A stretch of 64,000 nt of DNA from Pseudoflavitalea sp. G-6-1-2 (GCF_012927185.1 NZ_JABBGB010000001.1:868001-932000); one strand, 5' to 3'; shown: positions 1 through 9,331, numbered from the stretch's first letter. Notes: generated from the letters alone by a model not told the origin. Made by a program: numbers and translations.

Positions 1-353
1 GCGCAATACATTGCGCCATTTTACCATTGGTACTAACTAGCCTGCCCGTTTTTGGTATCAATATCATTGAAAATGAGCCTTTTGAATATTTCATGATCTT
101 CCTCGCCTTTGCTATCGGATCTTATTCGCTCTGGCATGGCTATAAGAAACATCATCATAGTTTTGTTCCCTGGGCTTTGTTTTCTGCCGGCATTATCTTA
201 TTGATTGCCAAGCAGGTATGGCATCATTTACAGTTCTGGATCCTTCCTTTCGCTGTTATTGCCATCATCGCTGCCCATTTGCTCAACTATCGTCTTTGCC
301 GGGTTCACAATCATGCCCATGCAGATGATTGCGATCATTCTTCTCCCGTATAA
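1..353 (+). CDS. MerC-domain membrane protein (5' truncated)
   Basis: The reading frame is open to the left edge of the window, so the N-terminus is missing. The first visible residues (AIHCAILPLVLTSLP) match the conserved Cys-containing helix of MerC-type four-helix membrane proteins. Two or three further hydrophobic segments follow, with a His-rich loop (KKHHH) and a His/Asp-rich tail (HNHAHADDCDH) that could bind metal. The MerC family is named for mercury uptake, but chromosomal Bacteroidota members have no proven substrate. The TTG at position 27 is not needed as a start because the frame continues upstream. Family confidence is good; function is unknown. Confidence 0.7.
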   Translation, partial: AIHCAILPLVLTSLPVFGINIIENEPFEYFMIFLAFAIGSYSLWHGYKKHHHSFVPWALFSAGIILLIAKQVWHHLQFWILPFAVIAIIAAHLLNYRLCRVHNHAHADDCDHSSPV

Positions 354-502
354 ACAATTCAGCAGGCATTTCGTTTGTAAAGAAGAAAATTTAATCGGCA
401 ATGGCTCACTGCATAATCCGGAGCCGCATTCCTGAACGGCAGATTTTCGTTTGTCGCAGGTGCTTTTCCCGAATTAAAAAACAATTGCTGGCCGGTCTTT
501 GT

Positions 503-510
503 TATTTTTG
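503..510 (+). promoter_or_regulatory. -7 promoter element (TATTTTTG) of nfu
   Basis: TATTTTTG fits the Bacteroidota -7 consensus TAnnTTTG and ends 19 bp before the nfu ATG. A TTG at 485-487 could serve as a weak -33 element, though the spacing is short. Confidence 0.5.
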
Positions 511-529
511 CAAGTAAACAACGTGTACT

Positions 530-1126
530 ATGATCAAAACAGGAAATCCTGTCATTAGCATTTATACCGAAATGACTCCTAACCCGGAAACGATGAAATT
601 CGTGGCCAATAAGCTGTTGTACCCCGGTAAAAGCATCGATTTTCCTGATGTGGAAAGCGCAAAACCTTCTCCGCTCGCTATTGAACTGTTCGGCTTTCCT
701 TTTATCAGAGCCGTATTCATCGCCAGCAACTTCGTTACGCTCACTAAAACTCAAGATACAGAGTGGACAGATGTGATTCCTACCATTCGCCAGTTCCTGA
801 AAGAATATCTCGAAGAGAACAAAGCGGTAGTGAATGAAGATGAAGTGGCCGCTATCAAACCGGAAAGCAGCAACCTCGTTGCCGCCGATGATGATGATGT
901 GGTAAAACGTATCAAAGAACTGCTCGAAAACTATGTGAAACCAGCCGTGGAAATGGATGGTGGTGCCATTCAGTTCAAGAGCTACGAAGAAGGTGTGGTA
1001 AACCTGATGTTACAGGGAAGCTGCAGCGGATGCCCATCTTCCATGATCACCCTCAAAGCGGGTATCGAAGGAATGATGAAACGCATGATCCCCGAAGTAA
1101 AAGAAGTAGTTGCCGAAGCCGAGTAA
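530..1126 (+). CDS. Nfu-type Fe-S cluster scaffold/carrier protein
   Basis: This 198-residue protein has the two-domain Nfu layout. Residues about 10-100 form the Nfu N-terminal domain (starting TEMTPNPETMKF), an acidic linker follows (DDDD near 120-123), and residues about 124-198 form the NifU C-terminal domain with the cluster-binding pair C165-S-G-C168 in GSCSGCPSS. The family assembles or carries 4Fe-4S clusters to apoproteins in the cytoplasm. The ATG at 530 sits behind a good -7 promoter element and a strong terminator follows, so it is probably monocistronic. One client could be the Fe-S enzyme NadA encoded at 29-30 kb, but that is inference. Confidence 0.93.
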   Translation: MIKTGNPVISIYTEMTPNPETMKFVANKLLYPGKSIDFPDVESAKPSPLAIELFGFPFIRAVFIASNFVTLTKTQDTEWTDVIPTIRQFLKEYLEENKAVVNEDEVAAIKPESSNLVAADDDDVVKRIKELLENYVKPAVEMDGGAIQFKSYEEGVVNLMLQGSCSGCPSSMITLKAGIEGMMKRMIPEVKEVVAEAE

Positions 1127-1147
1127 TGCTTCTTTCAAATATTATTG

Positions 1148-1179
1148 AAAGCCGTTTCCTATGGGAGCGGCTTTTTTTG
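1148..1179 (+). terminator. Rho-independent terminator after nfu
   Basis: Hairpin with arms AAGCCG and CGGCTT extended by TCC/GGGA, followed by a run of seven T on the plus strand. Confidence 0.85.
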
Positions 1180-1250
1180 TGTTGTCGAAACAGTAAGGCG
1201 TGGCTTGACTTTTGCCGTTGATTAACGTAAATTAGGTAAACCGCTTGCTT

Positions 1251-1790
1251 ATGGTTGTTGTGTATGCAATATTGCTGATACTGGGTCTGCTGATTGTGGC
1301 AGCACTGCTGATAGCTGTTCTGTTGCCAAACAGTTATCTCGTCGAAAAAAGCATCATCATAGCAAAACCTGTTGCCGATGTAATGGGTAAGGTTGCAGAC
1401 CTGAACTTCTATGCCAAATGGAACCCCTGGCAGAAGACCGAACCAGACAGTCTGCAGGAAATTACCGGCACTCCCAAATCAGCCGGCCACCGATATCACT
1501 GGAAAGGAAAAAAGATCGGGGAAGGAAGTTTAACCCTTCGTGATATCGACGCTAAACACGTTCACTTCGATCTCGAATTTCTCAAACCATGGCGCGCCAG
1601 CGCAAGCGACAACTGGGTCTTCGAAGAATGGGGAAACGGCGAAACAAAAATCACCTGGCAGAACAATGGCGATCTCCCTTACCCCATCGGCAGATTGATG
1701 GGGCTGATGATCAATAAAACCCTCCAGAAACAATTTGAACAGGGTTTGCTGAATCTGAAATCTCTCTGCGAAAAACAACATTTCGCCTAG
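1251..1790 (+). CDS. SRPBCC (START-like) family protein, membrane anchored
   Basis: A protein of 179 residues with one N-terminal transmembrane helix (residues about 3-25, VVYAILLILGLLIVAALLIA) followed by an SRPBCC/polyketide-cyclase-like domain. The typical opening EKSIIIAKPVADVMGKVADL, the NFYAKWNPW motif and the C-terminal amphipathic helix with MINKTLQKQFEQGL are visible. Such proteins have a hydrophobic cavity for a lipid or small molecule; the ligand here is unknown. The ATG at 1251 is preferred over the in-frame TTG at 1245. It stands alone between the nfu terminator and a convergent SDR gene. Confidence 0.85.
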   Translation: MVVVYAILLILGLLIVAALLIAVLLPNSYLVEKSIIIAKPVADVMGKVADLNFYAKWNPWQKTEPDSLQEITGTPKSAGHRYHWKGKKIGEGSLTLRDIDAKHVHFDLEFLKPWRASASDNWVFEEWGNGETKITWQNNGDLPYPIGRLMGLMINKTLQKQFEQGLLNLKSLCEKQHFA

Positions 1791-1830
1791 TCGCTAAAAC
1801 CCTTGCCCATCGTAGCTTTCAGCCCACTCT

Positions 1831-2637
1831 TTATTCCGGAACCGCCTTCTTGAATATATTGATGGCAACCGTTGGAAAGAAACGCATCAGCCAGATTGCC
1901 ATTCTTTCTTTTGAAACCGGCTTCCCTACATACTTCTCATACTTCCCTTTTTCAACTGCCCGCAAAATCTGCTTCGCAGTTTTATCAGGAGCATATCCAC
2001 TGCCGATATTCTTTCCTTCTTCATTGAGTGCAGCCCCGGTAGCAGTCATGGCATTTCTGCTCACATTGGTTCGGATATATCCCGGCGTTATGATGGTTAC
2101 TTTTGCATTGAATGGCCAGATCTCCGCACGAAGACAATCGAAAAATCCATGCAGCGCATGTTTGGCGGCGGCATAGGCAGAACGCATAGGCGTTCCGATC
2201 TTTCCCATCACAGAGCTGATCACTACAAAATGTCCGGTTTGCCTTTGCTGAAAATGCGGCAGCAGTAATCTGGTGAGTTCGATATAACTGAAGTAATCCA
2301 CTTCCATCACTTTCCGCTGCACTGCAGGTAATGTATCGATCACTTTGGAACGCTGACTGATCCCTCCATTGTGGATCATTATATCCACTTGCCCGAATGA
2401 AGCAATAGCATTGTTCACGGCCATTTCAAAGCTTTCCGGTTTTTCGAGATCGAGTACCAGCGTGCGCACTTTGGCAACATCGCCCGTTTGCTGCGCCACT
2501 CTTTTGAGCTCTTCCTCTCTCCGGGAACTCACAATAATCTTTGCTCCCTGCCTAACCAGTTCTATGGCCAGCGCCTCCCCGATTCCGGACGATGCACCGG
2601 TGATCCAAACCACTTTGTTTTGGTAAAATGACATCAT
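1831..2637 (-). CDS. SDR family NAD(P)-dependent oxidoreductase
   Basis: A classical short-chain dehydrogenase of 268 residues. The cofactor motif TGASSGIG lies at residues about 14-21, the NNAG equivalent is HNGG (about 90-93), and the catalytic Ser...Tyr-x-x-x-Lys set is ISS and YAAAK. The C-terminus (ERMAIWLMRFFPTVAINIF) resembles DhrB/YqjQ-like short-chain dehydrogenases of Bacteroidota that may act on lipophilic substrates. Substrate is not predictable. A second ATG three bases downstream of the first is equally possible. It converges with the SRPBCC gene and is divergent from pnuC. Confidence 0.9.
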   Translation of the reverse strand: MMSFYQNKVVWITGASSGIGEALAIELVRQGAKIIVSSRREEELKRVAQQTGDVAKVRTLVLDLEKPESFEMAVNNAIASFGQVDIMIHNGGISQRSKVIDTLPAVQRKVMEVDYFSYIELTRLLLPHFQQRQTGHFVVISSVMGKIGTPMRSAYAAAKHALHGFFDCLRAEIWPFNAKVTIITPGYIRTNVSRNAMTATGAALNEEGKNIGSGYAPDKTAKQILRAVEKGKYEKYVGKPVSKERMAIWLMRFFPTVAINIFKKAVPE

Positions 2638-2724
2638 TGTGATTTTTATAGATTCAAATATCTGAAATGATTCACTCTAAAACCAGTGTTGCTTTCTGCT
2701 GTATCTTGCATTCCATATTCATTT

Positions 2725-3345
2725 ATGAGCCTGGCCGACATTATCCAACAATTCCTCGATGGCATGCAGCGCACAACCCTGCTGGAGTATGTGGCTGTAA
2801 TCGCCGGCATTGCCAGCGTGTGGTTTTCGAGAGTGGAGAATATCTGGGTTTACCCTACCGGTATCGTAAATACCATCATCTACATTTATCTCAGCCTGCA
2901 ATATCACCTCATCGGCGAAGCCAGTGTGAATCTGTATTACACCGTAATGAGCATTTATGGCTGGATACTCTGGACCAGAAAAGATGAGCAAAAACAACTG
3001 GTAGTAAACATCCGGTTTTCTACCCGGAGAGAATGGATGCAGCAACTCGCCTTCTTCACAGCATTTTATATCGTAATTTTTGCGGCACTGCGCTGGCTGA
3101 AACGCGATTTTGCTCCCGAAGCCATCCCCTGGGCCGATGCACTCGCCTCCGCATCTGCATACACAGGCATGTGGCTGATGGCTAAGAAAAAAGTGGAAAG
3201 CTGGTACTGGTGGATCATTACCAATATCGCTTCTATCCCACTTTACTTTGTAAAACATCTTGTATTCACCAGCGTTTATTATCTGGTACTGCTGGTACTG
3301 GCAATAGCAGGATTGATTGAATGGAAAAAAAGAGCGAGTCGATGA
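2725..3345 (+). CDS. pnuC: Nicotinamide riboside transporter PnuC
   Basis: A membrane protein of about 206 residues with roughly seven transmembrane helices and PnuC signatures: the aromatic WFSRVENIWVYPTG loop, NLYYTVMSIYGW, and WYWWIITNIASIPLY near the C-terminus. PnuC lets nicotinamide riboside diffuse into the cell, where phosphorylation traps it. The ATG at 2725 is chosen over an upstream in-frame start because it opens directly at the conserved amphipathic N-terminus. Its stop overlaps the start of the next gene (ATGA), which encodes a NadR-type kinase; this is the known transporter plus trapping-kinase arrangement. Confidence 0.93.
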   Translation: MSLADIIQQFLDGMQRTTLLEYVAVIAGIASVWFSRVENIWVYPTGIVNTIIYIYLSLQYHLIGEASVNLYYTVMSIYGWILWTRKDEQKQLVVNIRFSTRREWMQQLAFFTAFYIVIFAALRWLKRDFAPEAIPWADALASASAYTGMWLMAKKKVESWYWWIITNIASIPLYFVKHLVFTSVYYLVLLVLAIAGLIEWKKRASR

Positions 3346-3884
3346 AAAAGATCGTGATCATAGGCCCCGAATCTACAGGCAAAAGCACACTCTGCGAACA
3401 GCTGAGCGATCACTTCGGTACTCCCTGGGTGCCTGAGTACGCACGTGAATACCTGTTGAAAAACGGAACTGATTATACCTACGATAATCTGCTCACCATT
3501 GCTCAGGGTCAGCGCGATCTTGAAGACGAATACGCAGCTGCATTGAGTAAAAGTTCCTCACCTGCTGGTCCGCTGATCATAGACACAGACCAGTATGTAA
3601 TGAAGGTCTGGTGCGAATTTGTTTTTCAGCGCTGCCATCAATGGATACTCGATCAGATAGTAGAACACCAATACGATCTCTATCTTCTTTGCAATATCGA
3701 TCTCCCCTGGGTGCGCGACGAACTCCGCGAATACCCCGATCTCGAATCACGCAAACAACTCTATCATATCCACAAAGACATCATGATCAACCAATCTGTT
3801 CCATGGATTGACATCTCCGGAAACTATGAGCGCAGACGCAGTACAGCCGTGGATGCCGTAGAAAAATTGATGCGCCAATCCTGA
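3342..3884 (+). CDS. NadR-type nicotinamide riboside kinase (AAA P-loop)
   Basis: A 180-residue cytoplasmic P-loop kinase with Walker A GPESTGKST at residues 8-16, the EYAREYL motif and the DTDQYVMKVW segment typical of the C-terminal ribosylnicotinamide kinase domain of NadR. The NadR adenylyltransferase and helix-turn-helix domains are absent, so this is a stand-alone kinase. The ATG at 3342 overlaps the pnuC stop by ATGA and is preferred to the ATG at 3321. Together with PnuC it should import nicotinamide riboside and convert it to NMN. Function follows from family and operon context. Confidence 0.9.
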   Translation: MKKIVIIGPESTGKSTLCEQLSDHFGTPWVPEYAREYLLKNGTDYTYDNLLTIAQGQRDLEDEYAAALSKSSSPAGPLIIDTDQYVMKVWCEFVFQRCHQWILDQIVEHQYDLYLLCNIDLPWVRDELREYPDLESRKQLYHIHKDIMINQSVPWIDISGNYERRRSTAVDAVEKLMRQS

Positions 3885-3919
3885 ACTTTGCTGGCATTTG
3901 AATTGTTCCTGATACTTGT

Positions 3920-5599
3920 ATGTTAGCCACCATCCGGAAACATCATCTAGCATTTTTTTATGGCGCATGGATTATCCTCAATTTCATTCAGGCTGGTTTT
4001 ACTGAACTGATTGATGATGAAGCATACTATTGGGTATACGCCCGGTTTCCGGCATGGGGTTATTTTGACCACCCCCCAATGATTGCCCTTCTCATAAAAG
4101 CAGGTTATGCAATTTTTCCACATGAGTTTGGCGTAAGGTTCTTTACGGTTATCCTCAATACCGCTACGATTTTCCTCACCAGAAAATTGATTCCGCAAAA
4201 GAACGATTACCTCTTTTATGGCATTGCTTTCACTATGGTGGCAGCACAGATCGGAGGCATCATTGCCGTGCCCGATGCTCCGCTCATTTTCAGTGTGGCG
4301 CTTTTCTTCTGGCTGTATAAAAGATTCAGCGCCGATGCCTCCCTGAAGAACGCGCTGCTGCTGGGTTTCGGCATGGCGTTGATGTTGTACAGCAAGTATC
4401 ATGGCGTGCTGATCATCTTCTTCACGCTGCTTTCCGATTTCTCTCTTTTCAAAAAATACCAGACATGGATAGCGGGTTTATTCACAGCAGTGCTGTTTGC
4501 TCCGCATTTGTACTGGCAGTATCAGCACGGTTTTCCTTCTGTACAGTTTCATCTTTTTGAACGCAGCGCAGATGTATACAAACCCAGTTACACTATCGAA
4601 TACCTGTTAGGGCAGATTGCACTGACGGGTCCGTTGATGGGATGGCTGTTGCTCTGGGCAGCTTTTCAGTTCAAACCCAAAGCGCCGTTGGAGCGGGCTT
4701 TGAAATTTTCGCTGATCGGCATCTACGCGTTCTTTCTACTGATGACTTTCAAAGGACGTGTGGAAGCCAACTGGACTTTACCCGCTTTCATACCGCTGAT
4801 GATACTGAGTTATCAGGTATTGATCAATGATGCAGGAAGACAGCAATGGCTGATGAAAAGCGTACCCATCACATTGGTGCTGGTTTTGCTTACGAGGATA
4901 TACCTTTCATCTTTCTTTCCATCAACCGGGCTCGGTATCAAGTCCGATGAAGTTCATGGAAACAAAACCTGGGTGAATGCAGTGCATCGGCATGCAGCAG
5001 GGTTGCCGGTGGTATTCACAGATTCGTATCAGCGGGCATCGAAATACTGGTTCTATTCGGGGCAACCCACCATGTCGCTGAACAGCATTTACTATCGCAG
5101 AAATAATTACAATTTCTGGCCTGTGGAAGATTCGATGATCGGTAAAAAAGTGATGGTGATTACAAAAGCGCACGGCGGAAAAAATGGGCTCTACTCGGAT
5201 GCGCTGCCTCAAACCGATTCGTTGACCACCTATACAGCCGATCGATATTATGCTTTCAGCAAAGTGATGGTGAAAACCAATCATTCGGCCACCATAAACA
5301 AAGGGGTGTTTTCAGCCGATTGCAATATTGTATCGCCACGCAATTATCTTCGATTCTATCAGCAACCTGATTTAGGAGATGCGTTTCTCGCAGTGAGTTT
5401 CTATTCTTCCAAACAAGATGCTGTTCATGTTCCCTTGCATTGTACCCTGAAAGAAATCAGGGATACATCATTTAATTATCAGGTAAAGATACCTGTTAGC
5501 TTGCCGCCGGGTGATTACACGGCGAAGTTTGGGATCAGCACCTGCATCCCCGGTTTCTACACGCTGAACTCTACCAGTTTCGATATTGAAGTGAAATAA
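3920..5599 (+). CDS. GT39/ArnT-like membrane glycosyltransferase
   Basis: A 559-residue polytopic protein of the PMT_2/dolichyl-phosphate-mannose mannosyltransferase family. The first periplasmic loop has the catalytic acidic motif IDDEAYYW (D32, D33) followed by GYFDHPP, as in ArnT and related lipid-linked sugar transferases. About ten hydrophobic segments reach residue about 330, and the last 220 residues form a soluble, probably periplasmic, domain. The donor is expected to be a polyprenyl-phosphate sugar; the acceptor could be lipid A, a surface glycan or a protein and cannot be decided. It converges with mtgA with only 8 bp between the stops. Confidence 0.85.
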   Translation: MLATIRKHHLAFFYGAWIILNFIQAGFTELIDDEAYYWVYARFPAWGYFDHPPMIALLIKAGYAIFPHEFGVRFFTVILNTATIFLTRKLIPQKNDYLFYGIAFTMVAAQIGGIIAVPDAPLIFSVALFFWLYKRFSADASLKNALLLGFGMALMLYSKYHGVLIIFFTLLSDFSLFKKYQTWIAGLFTAVLFAPHLYWQYQHGFPSVQFHLFERSADVYKPSYTIEYLLGQIALTGPLMGWLLLWAAFQFKPKAPLERALKFSLIGIYAFFLLMTFKGRVEANWTLPAFIPLMILSYQVLINDAGRQQWLMKSVPITLVLVLLTRIYLSSFFPSTGLGIKSDEVHGNKTWVNAVHRHAAGLPVVFTDSYQRASKYWFYSGQPTMSLNSIYYRRNNYNFWPVEDSMIGKKVMVITKAHGGKNGLYSDALPQTDSLTTYTADRYYAFSKVMVKTNHSATINKGVFSADCNIVSPRNYLRFYQQPDLGDAFLAVSFYSSKQDAVHVPLHCTLKEIRDTSFNYQVKIPVSLPPGDYTAKFGISTCIPGFYTLNSTSFDIEVK

Positions 5600-5607
5600 G
5601 GATTTGC

Positions 5608-6312
5608 CTATTGCAGCAAAGTCTGAATATCCGGATCATTCTGCAGATTGTTCATCTGGCGCATCACCCACGGATATTTTCCGGCCACAAATGCGGACAT
5701 TGGTTTCACCGTAAATTTCTTTGGATTGGGAAGGCAGGCTGCAATCATAGCTGCTTCCTGACGCGAGAGTTGTTTGGCGGGTTTCTTGAAATATTCCTGT
5801 GAGGCGGCTTCGATACCGAAAATGCCGGGACCCATTTCTGAAATGTTCAGGTACATTTCGAGTATTCTTTTCTTGCCCCAGATCTTTTCGATCATGAAAG
5901 TGAAATACACTTCAAGTCCTTTACGGATCCAGCTTCTGCCCTGCCAGAGGAAAACGTTCTTGGCAACCTGCTGACTGATGGTGCTGGCTCCACGAACACG
6001 GCCGGGTTTGCGCTTGTTGTATTCCATCGCTTTTTCGATATGCTTCCAGTCGAATCCGCTGTGATCGGGATAGAGCTGGTCTTCGGAGGAGATCACCGCG
6101 AGTTTTGCATACGGACTCATTTCGTCCATATCAACATAATCTCTTTTCAATCCATTCCCTGTAATCCAGCTTCCCAGTTGCGTGAGCGTAATGGGAGGAT
6201 CAACCCATTTGCACAGGAAGATGTAGAATAATTGAAAAAAGAAAAGGAAGATAAACAACCGTTTGAGAAACCGTAAGACTTTAAGACCTAAACCGCGGGT
6301 TTTTATTGCCAT
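5608..6312 (-). CDS. mtgA: Monofunctional biosynthetic peptidoglycan transglycosylase
   Basis: A GT51-family enzyme of 234 residues with one N-terminal transmembrane helix (about 18-36). The catalytic Glu is E77 in VISSEDQLYPDHSGFDW, and the conserved RGASTISQQVAKN segment is at 107-119. The donor-site motif NISEMGPG follows at about 156-163. The length matches MtgA and there is no penicillin-binding transpeptidase domain. It polymerises lipid II into glycan strands at the periplasmic face. It stands alone, converging with the GT39 gene. Confidence 0.95.
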   Translation of the reverse strand: MAIKTRGLGLKVLRFLKRLFIFLFFFQLFYIFLCKWVDPPITLTQLGSWITGNGLKRDYVDMDEMSPYAKLAVISSEDQLYPDHSGFDWKHIEKAMEYNKRKPGRVRGASTISQQVAKNVFLWQGRSWIRKGLEVYFTFMIEKIWGKKRILEMYLNISEMGPGIFGIEAASQEYFKKPAKQLSRQEAAMIAACLPNPKKFTVKPMSAFVAGKYPWVMRQMNNLQNDPDIQTLLQ

Positions 6313-6389
6313 CCTTTTTGCAGCTTTGGCTGCAAGATACTAATTCAGTCTGAGTGGCAAAGTGCAGACAGGCATTAACCTGAACAGAG

Positions 6390-7010
6390 CTATTCGGGTT
6401 CGTTCCATTTTTCTACAGCAGGATTGAATTTGATGGAGCCTGCTTTTACATACACCACTTTCATTTTGCCGTTGCTGTTTTCTTTCCTGGTTTTCTGCAA
6501 CATCCAAAAATAGCCGGCGGCTGCAACGCCTGCGGCGATGCCTAATGAAACAAGTTTATTATTGTCGCTGAAAGAATCTCCTCTGATAAGGGTGTTGATA
6601 GATTCCAATGCAATGAAACCTACACCTCCAACCATCATAAGGCCGGGTGCACTAATCACAGAAAATCCACTGGCCCTGCCAAAGCGATCGGTGCCTTTTT
6701 CGTAATTGAATCTTTTTATCTGACGATAGTCGAATGCCAGGCGGTAAAAAACAGTATCGAGGGTGGAGCCGAATTCGGTGCCGAACATTCTTATTTCCTG
6801 CTGCATCACATAGATGGAATCGTTGCTGATTTTGCTGATGAAGCCATGCAATTCAAACCCATTGTGCATTTTGCAACTGAGAAAACTGCCTGCAGTATAT
6901 GTTGCAACAGTGCGGTTATTCTTTTTCTTCAGAATAATGAAATCTGATTCCTGCGAAAAGGAGAGAATGGTGAAGGATAAAAATAATAAGGTGAGTATAG
7001 ATGATTTCAT
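6390..7010 (-). CDS. Secreted or membrane-anchored hypothetical protein
   Basis: A 206-residue protein I do not recognise. It has a clear signal peptide (residues 1-19, ending SFSQ) and a middle region predicted to be beta-rich. Two hydrophobic stretches lie at about 121-145 (SAPGLMMVGGVGFIALESI) and 153-170 (SLGIAAGVAAAGYFWML), and the C-terminus is basic. The layout suggests an exported protein that ends in the inner membrane or forms a small helical hairpin. It is on the same strand as, and follows, the LysE-type exporter gene, 37 bp apart, so they may be co-transcribed. Confidence 0.7.
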   Translation of the reverse strand: MKSSILTLLFLSFTILSFSQESDFIILKKKNNRTVATYTAGSFLSCKMHNGFELHGFISKISNDSIYVMQQEIRMFGTEFGSTLDTVFYRLAFDYRQIKRFNYEKGTDRFGRASGFSVISAPGLMMVGGVGFIALESINTLIRGDSFSDNNKLVSLGIAAGVAAAGYFWMLQKTRKENSNGKMKVVYVKAGSIKFNPAVEKWNEPE

Positions 7011-7047
7011 TCGCCAACAAGTTAGTACAGCCGAAACTGTAATTCAT

Positions 7048-7698
7048 CTAATGATTTGTTAAGACTGCATCCTTCAGAAATATCGCGCCATACAGCAGCG
7101 CAACACCGAATGCCACGAGAATAACACCTGTAACCTTGTTGATTATCGAGATATTGTTGATGGTTAATTTGTTGCCGAGTCGTCCTGCGAGCAGAACCTT
7201 GGCAACATCCGCAACAATATTAAGGGCTATGCAAACTGTAAAGATCAGCACCCGCTCATTGAAAGTATATTTCGCAGCAAAGGCCGATGCGGTTCCTACC
7301 CAGAAAAGTAAAACACTTGGATTGAGCGTATTGATCAGAAATCCGCTGGAAAATATTTTGAACATTTCGCGCTTCCGGAATTTCATCATTTGTCCGTCTG
7401 CATCTGTTCGCAGCGACACCTTCTTATAAAACAGGTAATAGATGCCCATCAGCAGCAGAAAGGCAGAACCGAAGTAGGCAATTACAGTGGTATATTCCGA
7501 AATTTCCGCCACCAATGCAGAGAAGGCATTGGCTACAACTACCATTACGATATCGCTGACCCATACACCGGCAACAAAAGAGAATCCACCGGTATGACCA
7601 TTCACCAGACTTTGCTTAATAATGGTAAAGATCACAGGCCCCACCGATAAGGCAAGAATACAACCAAGCGTTAATCCACTGACAATGGCCTGCCACAT
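7048..7698 (-). CDS. LysE/RhtB family exporter
   Basis: A 216-residue membrane protein with six predicted helices. The LysE-family opening GCILALSVGPVIFTIIKQSL (with the conserved GP) is at about 11-30, and SSGFLINTLNPSVLLFW, with its NP motif, is mid-protein. LysE-type carriers export amino acids or related small molecules by proton exchange; the substrate here is unknown. It lies between the GH3-type gene and the hypothetical protein, all on the minus strand. An inverted repeat near 7767-7789 probably separates it from GH3. Confidence 0.88.
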   Translation of the reverse strand: MWQAIVSGLTLGCILALSVGPVIFTIIKQSLVNGHTGGFSFVAGVWVSDIVMVVVANAFSALVAEISEYTTVIAYFGSAFLLLMGIYYLFYKKVSLRTDADGQMMKFRKREMFKIFSSGFLINTLNPSVLLFWVGTASAFAAKYTFNERVLIFTVCIALNIVADVAKVLLAGRLGNKLTINNISIINKVTGVILVAFGVALLYGAIFLKDAVLTNH

Positions 7699-7766
7699 GC
7701 GTAATTATAAAAGGAAATAAGTTTTAAAGTGACAATTTACACAATTAGACGTTACGACCGTGAACA

Positions 7767-7789
7767 AATTACCGGTGTGCCCGGTAATT
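7767..7789 (-). terminator. Hairpin at the GH3 stop codon, possible terminator
   Basis: Perfect inverted repeat AATTACCGG / CCGGTAATT with a 5-nt loop, overlapping the GH3 stop codon. On the minus strand it is followed by only a short T-rich tract (TTTGTT), so termination may be weak. Confidence 0.45.
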
Positions 7790-9302
7790 ACTGAACAAAG
7801 GTCTTCCAGTCTTCGAGCATCTTCCCTTTCATTACACGCGGGAATTTATGCTGCCCTCCTACTTTTCCTTTCATGGTCATAAATTCCATGAACTTGCTTT
7901 CGGGGAGAATGGTGAGAAACACATCTTTCAATGCGCTTCCTCTTTCAACTGCGTAATCGTCGTTGAGCTCTTTCAGTTTGCAATCGATTTTTGTACGAAG
8001 CAGTTCCGGATCTACTTTATCGTCACAGGCAACATACCAGTGATGGGCAAAGAACAATCCGTGCGGAACGCCGGCTACTGTGTATTCAGGAATGTACACA
8101 TTCAGTTCGTCGCTCACGAGCTGAACGGCTTTGTTCATATTGTCTACACTCAGGTGCTCGCCTACGAGACTGAGGAAGTGTTTGGTCCGGCCGGTGATGA
8201 TGATCTCCATTCTTTCCGTATCCACAAAACGAACGGTGTCGCCGATAAGGTAACGCCATGCGCCGGCAGATGTGCTGAGCAGAATGGCGTAATCCTTTCC
8301 TTCTTCTACTTCGTGGATCATCAGTGTTTCCGGGTTTTCCACCACATTCCCTTCGGCATCGAAATTCTCGTCGTTGAACGGAATGAATTCGAAGAAGATA
8401 TGATCGTTCAGCGCGAGGCGCATGCCTTTGGCATACTGCCTGTCCTGATAAGCAATAAAACCTTCGGAAGCGAGATAGGTCTCGATATAAGTAAGTGGTT
8501 TGGCCACTAATTTCTCAAATCCTTTTTTGTAGGGTTCGAAGCTCACGCCGCCATGCACAAAGAAGGCCAGGTTAGGCCATATGTCGTGAATGGTTTTGAG
8601 GTTGTAGCGTTCGATGATCTTTTCCATGCACATCTGAATCCATGCAGGTACACCTACTACAAAGCCGATATCCCAGTTGGGGGCCTGTTCTACGATGGCT
8701 TCGAGTTTCTCATCCCAGTCTTTGGTGCGGGCAATCTTTTTGCCGGGCTTATAGAATGGAGAGAACCAGAAAGGCACTTTCTTGGCGGTGATGCCGCTAA
8801 GATCACCTGCATAATAGGTAGGACCTTTCTGCAGATCGGTGCTTCCGCCGAGCATAAGCCATCCCTTGCCGATGCTTCTTACAGAAATATCGTGATAGGT
8901 TCTGAGCGACAGCAGCTGTTTGATCATTACGATCTTGTTGCCGCGCATGAGATCATTGGTGATAGGAATATACTTGCTCGCTGCTTCGGAGGTGCCGGAG
9001 CTGAGTGCAAAGAATTTTATTTTGGAAGGCCAGCACACATCGGGTTTTCCTTCGAGTGCTTTATGCCACCACTCTGCATAGATCTTAGAGTAATCGTATA
9101 CGGGAACATGCTGCTGAAATTTCTTTCCTGCATGTTTGCTAAGCAACAACTCGTCAAACCGGTATTCCTGCCCGAACTCAGTGAATCGGGCTTTCTTCAG
9201 TAGTTTCTTTAATACCCTGATCTGCTGTCGCTTGGGCGACCTTTCAGGCAATCGTAGTGCTCTGGCAATAGATCTGGGTAATGAAATATCAATTAACGCC
9301 AT
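7788..9302 (-). CDS. GH3-type acyl-acid-amido synthetase/acyl-adenylating enzyme
   Basis: A 504-residue member of the family first described as plant auxin-responsive GH3 proteins, which belong to the adenylate-forming (firefly luciferase) superfamily. ATP-binding motif A is SSGTSEAASKYIP at residues 101-113. Motif B is seen in YLASEGFIA, and motif C includes YLIGDTVRF followed by GRTKHFLSLVGEHLS. Plant homologues conjugate acyl acids to amino acids. Bacterial members are common in Bacteroidota, and their substrates are unknown. It lies 34 bp behind a GT2 glycosyltransferase gene and has its own -7 element overlapping that gene's stop. Confidence 0.88.
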   Translation of the reverse strand: MALIDISLPRSIARALRLPERSPKRQQIRVLKKLLKKARFTEFGQEYRFDELLLSKHAGKKFQQHVPVYDYSKIYAEWWHKALEGKPDVCWPSKIKFFALSSGTSEAASKYIPITNDLMRGNKIVMIKQLLSLRTYHDISVRSIGKGWLMLGGSTDLQKGPTYYAGDLSGITAKKVPFWFSPFYKPGKKIARTKDWDEKLEAIVEQAPNWDIGFVVGVPAWIQMCMEKIIERYNLKTIHDIWPNLAFFVHGGVSFEPYKKGFEKLVAKPLTYIETYLASEGFIAYQDRQYAKGMRLALNDHIFFEFIPFNDENFDAEGNVVENPETLMIHEVEEGKDYAILLSTSAGAWRYLIGDTVRFVDTERMEIIITGRTKHFLSLVGEHLSVDNMNKAVQLVSDELNVYIPEYTVAGVPHGLFFAHHWYVACDDKVDPELLRTKIDCKLKELNDDYAVERGSALKDVFLTILPESKFMEFMTMKGKVGGQHKFPRVMKGKMLEDWKTFVQ

Positions 9303-9331
9303 TCGGTTATTCCTGTTTGATCAGGCAAATT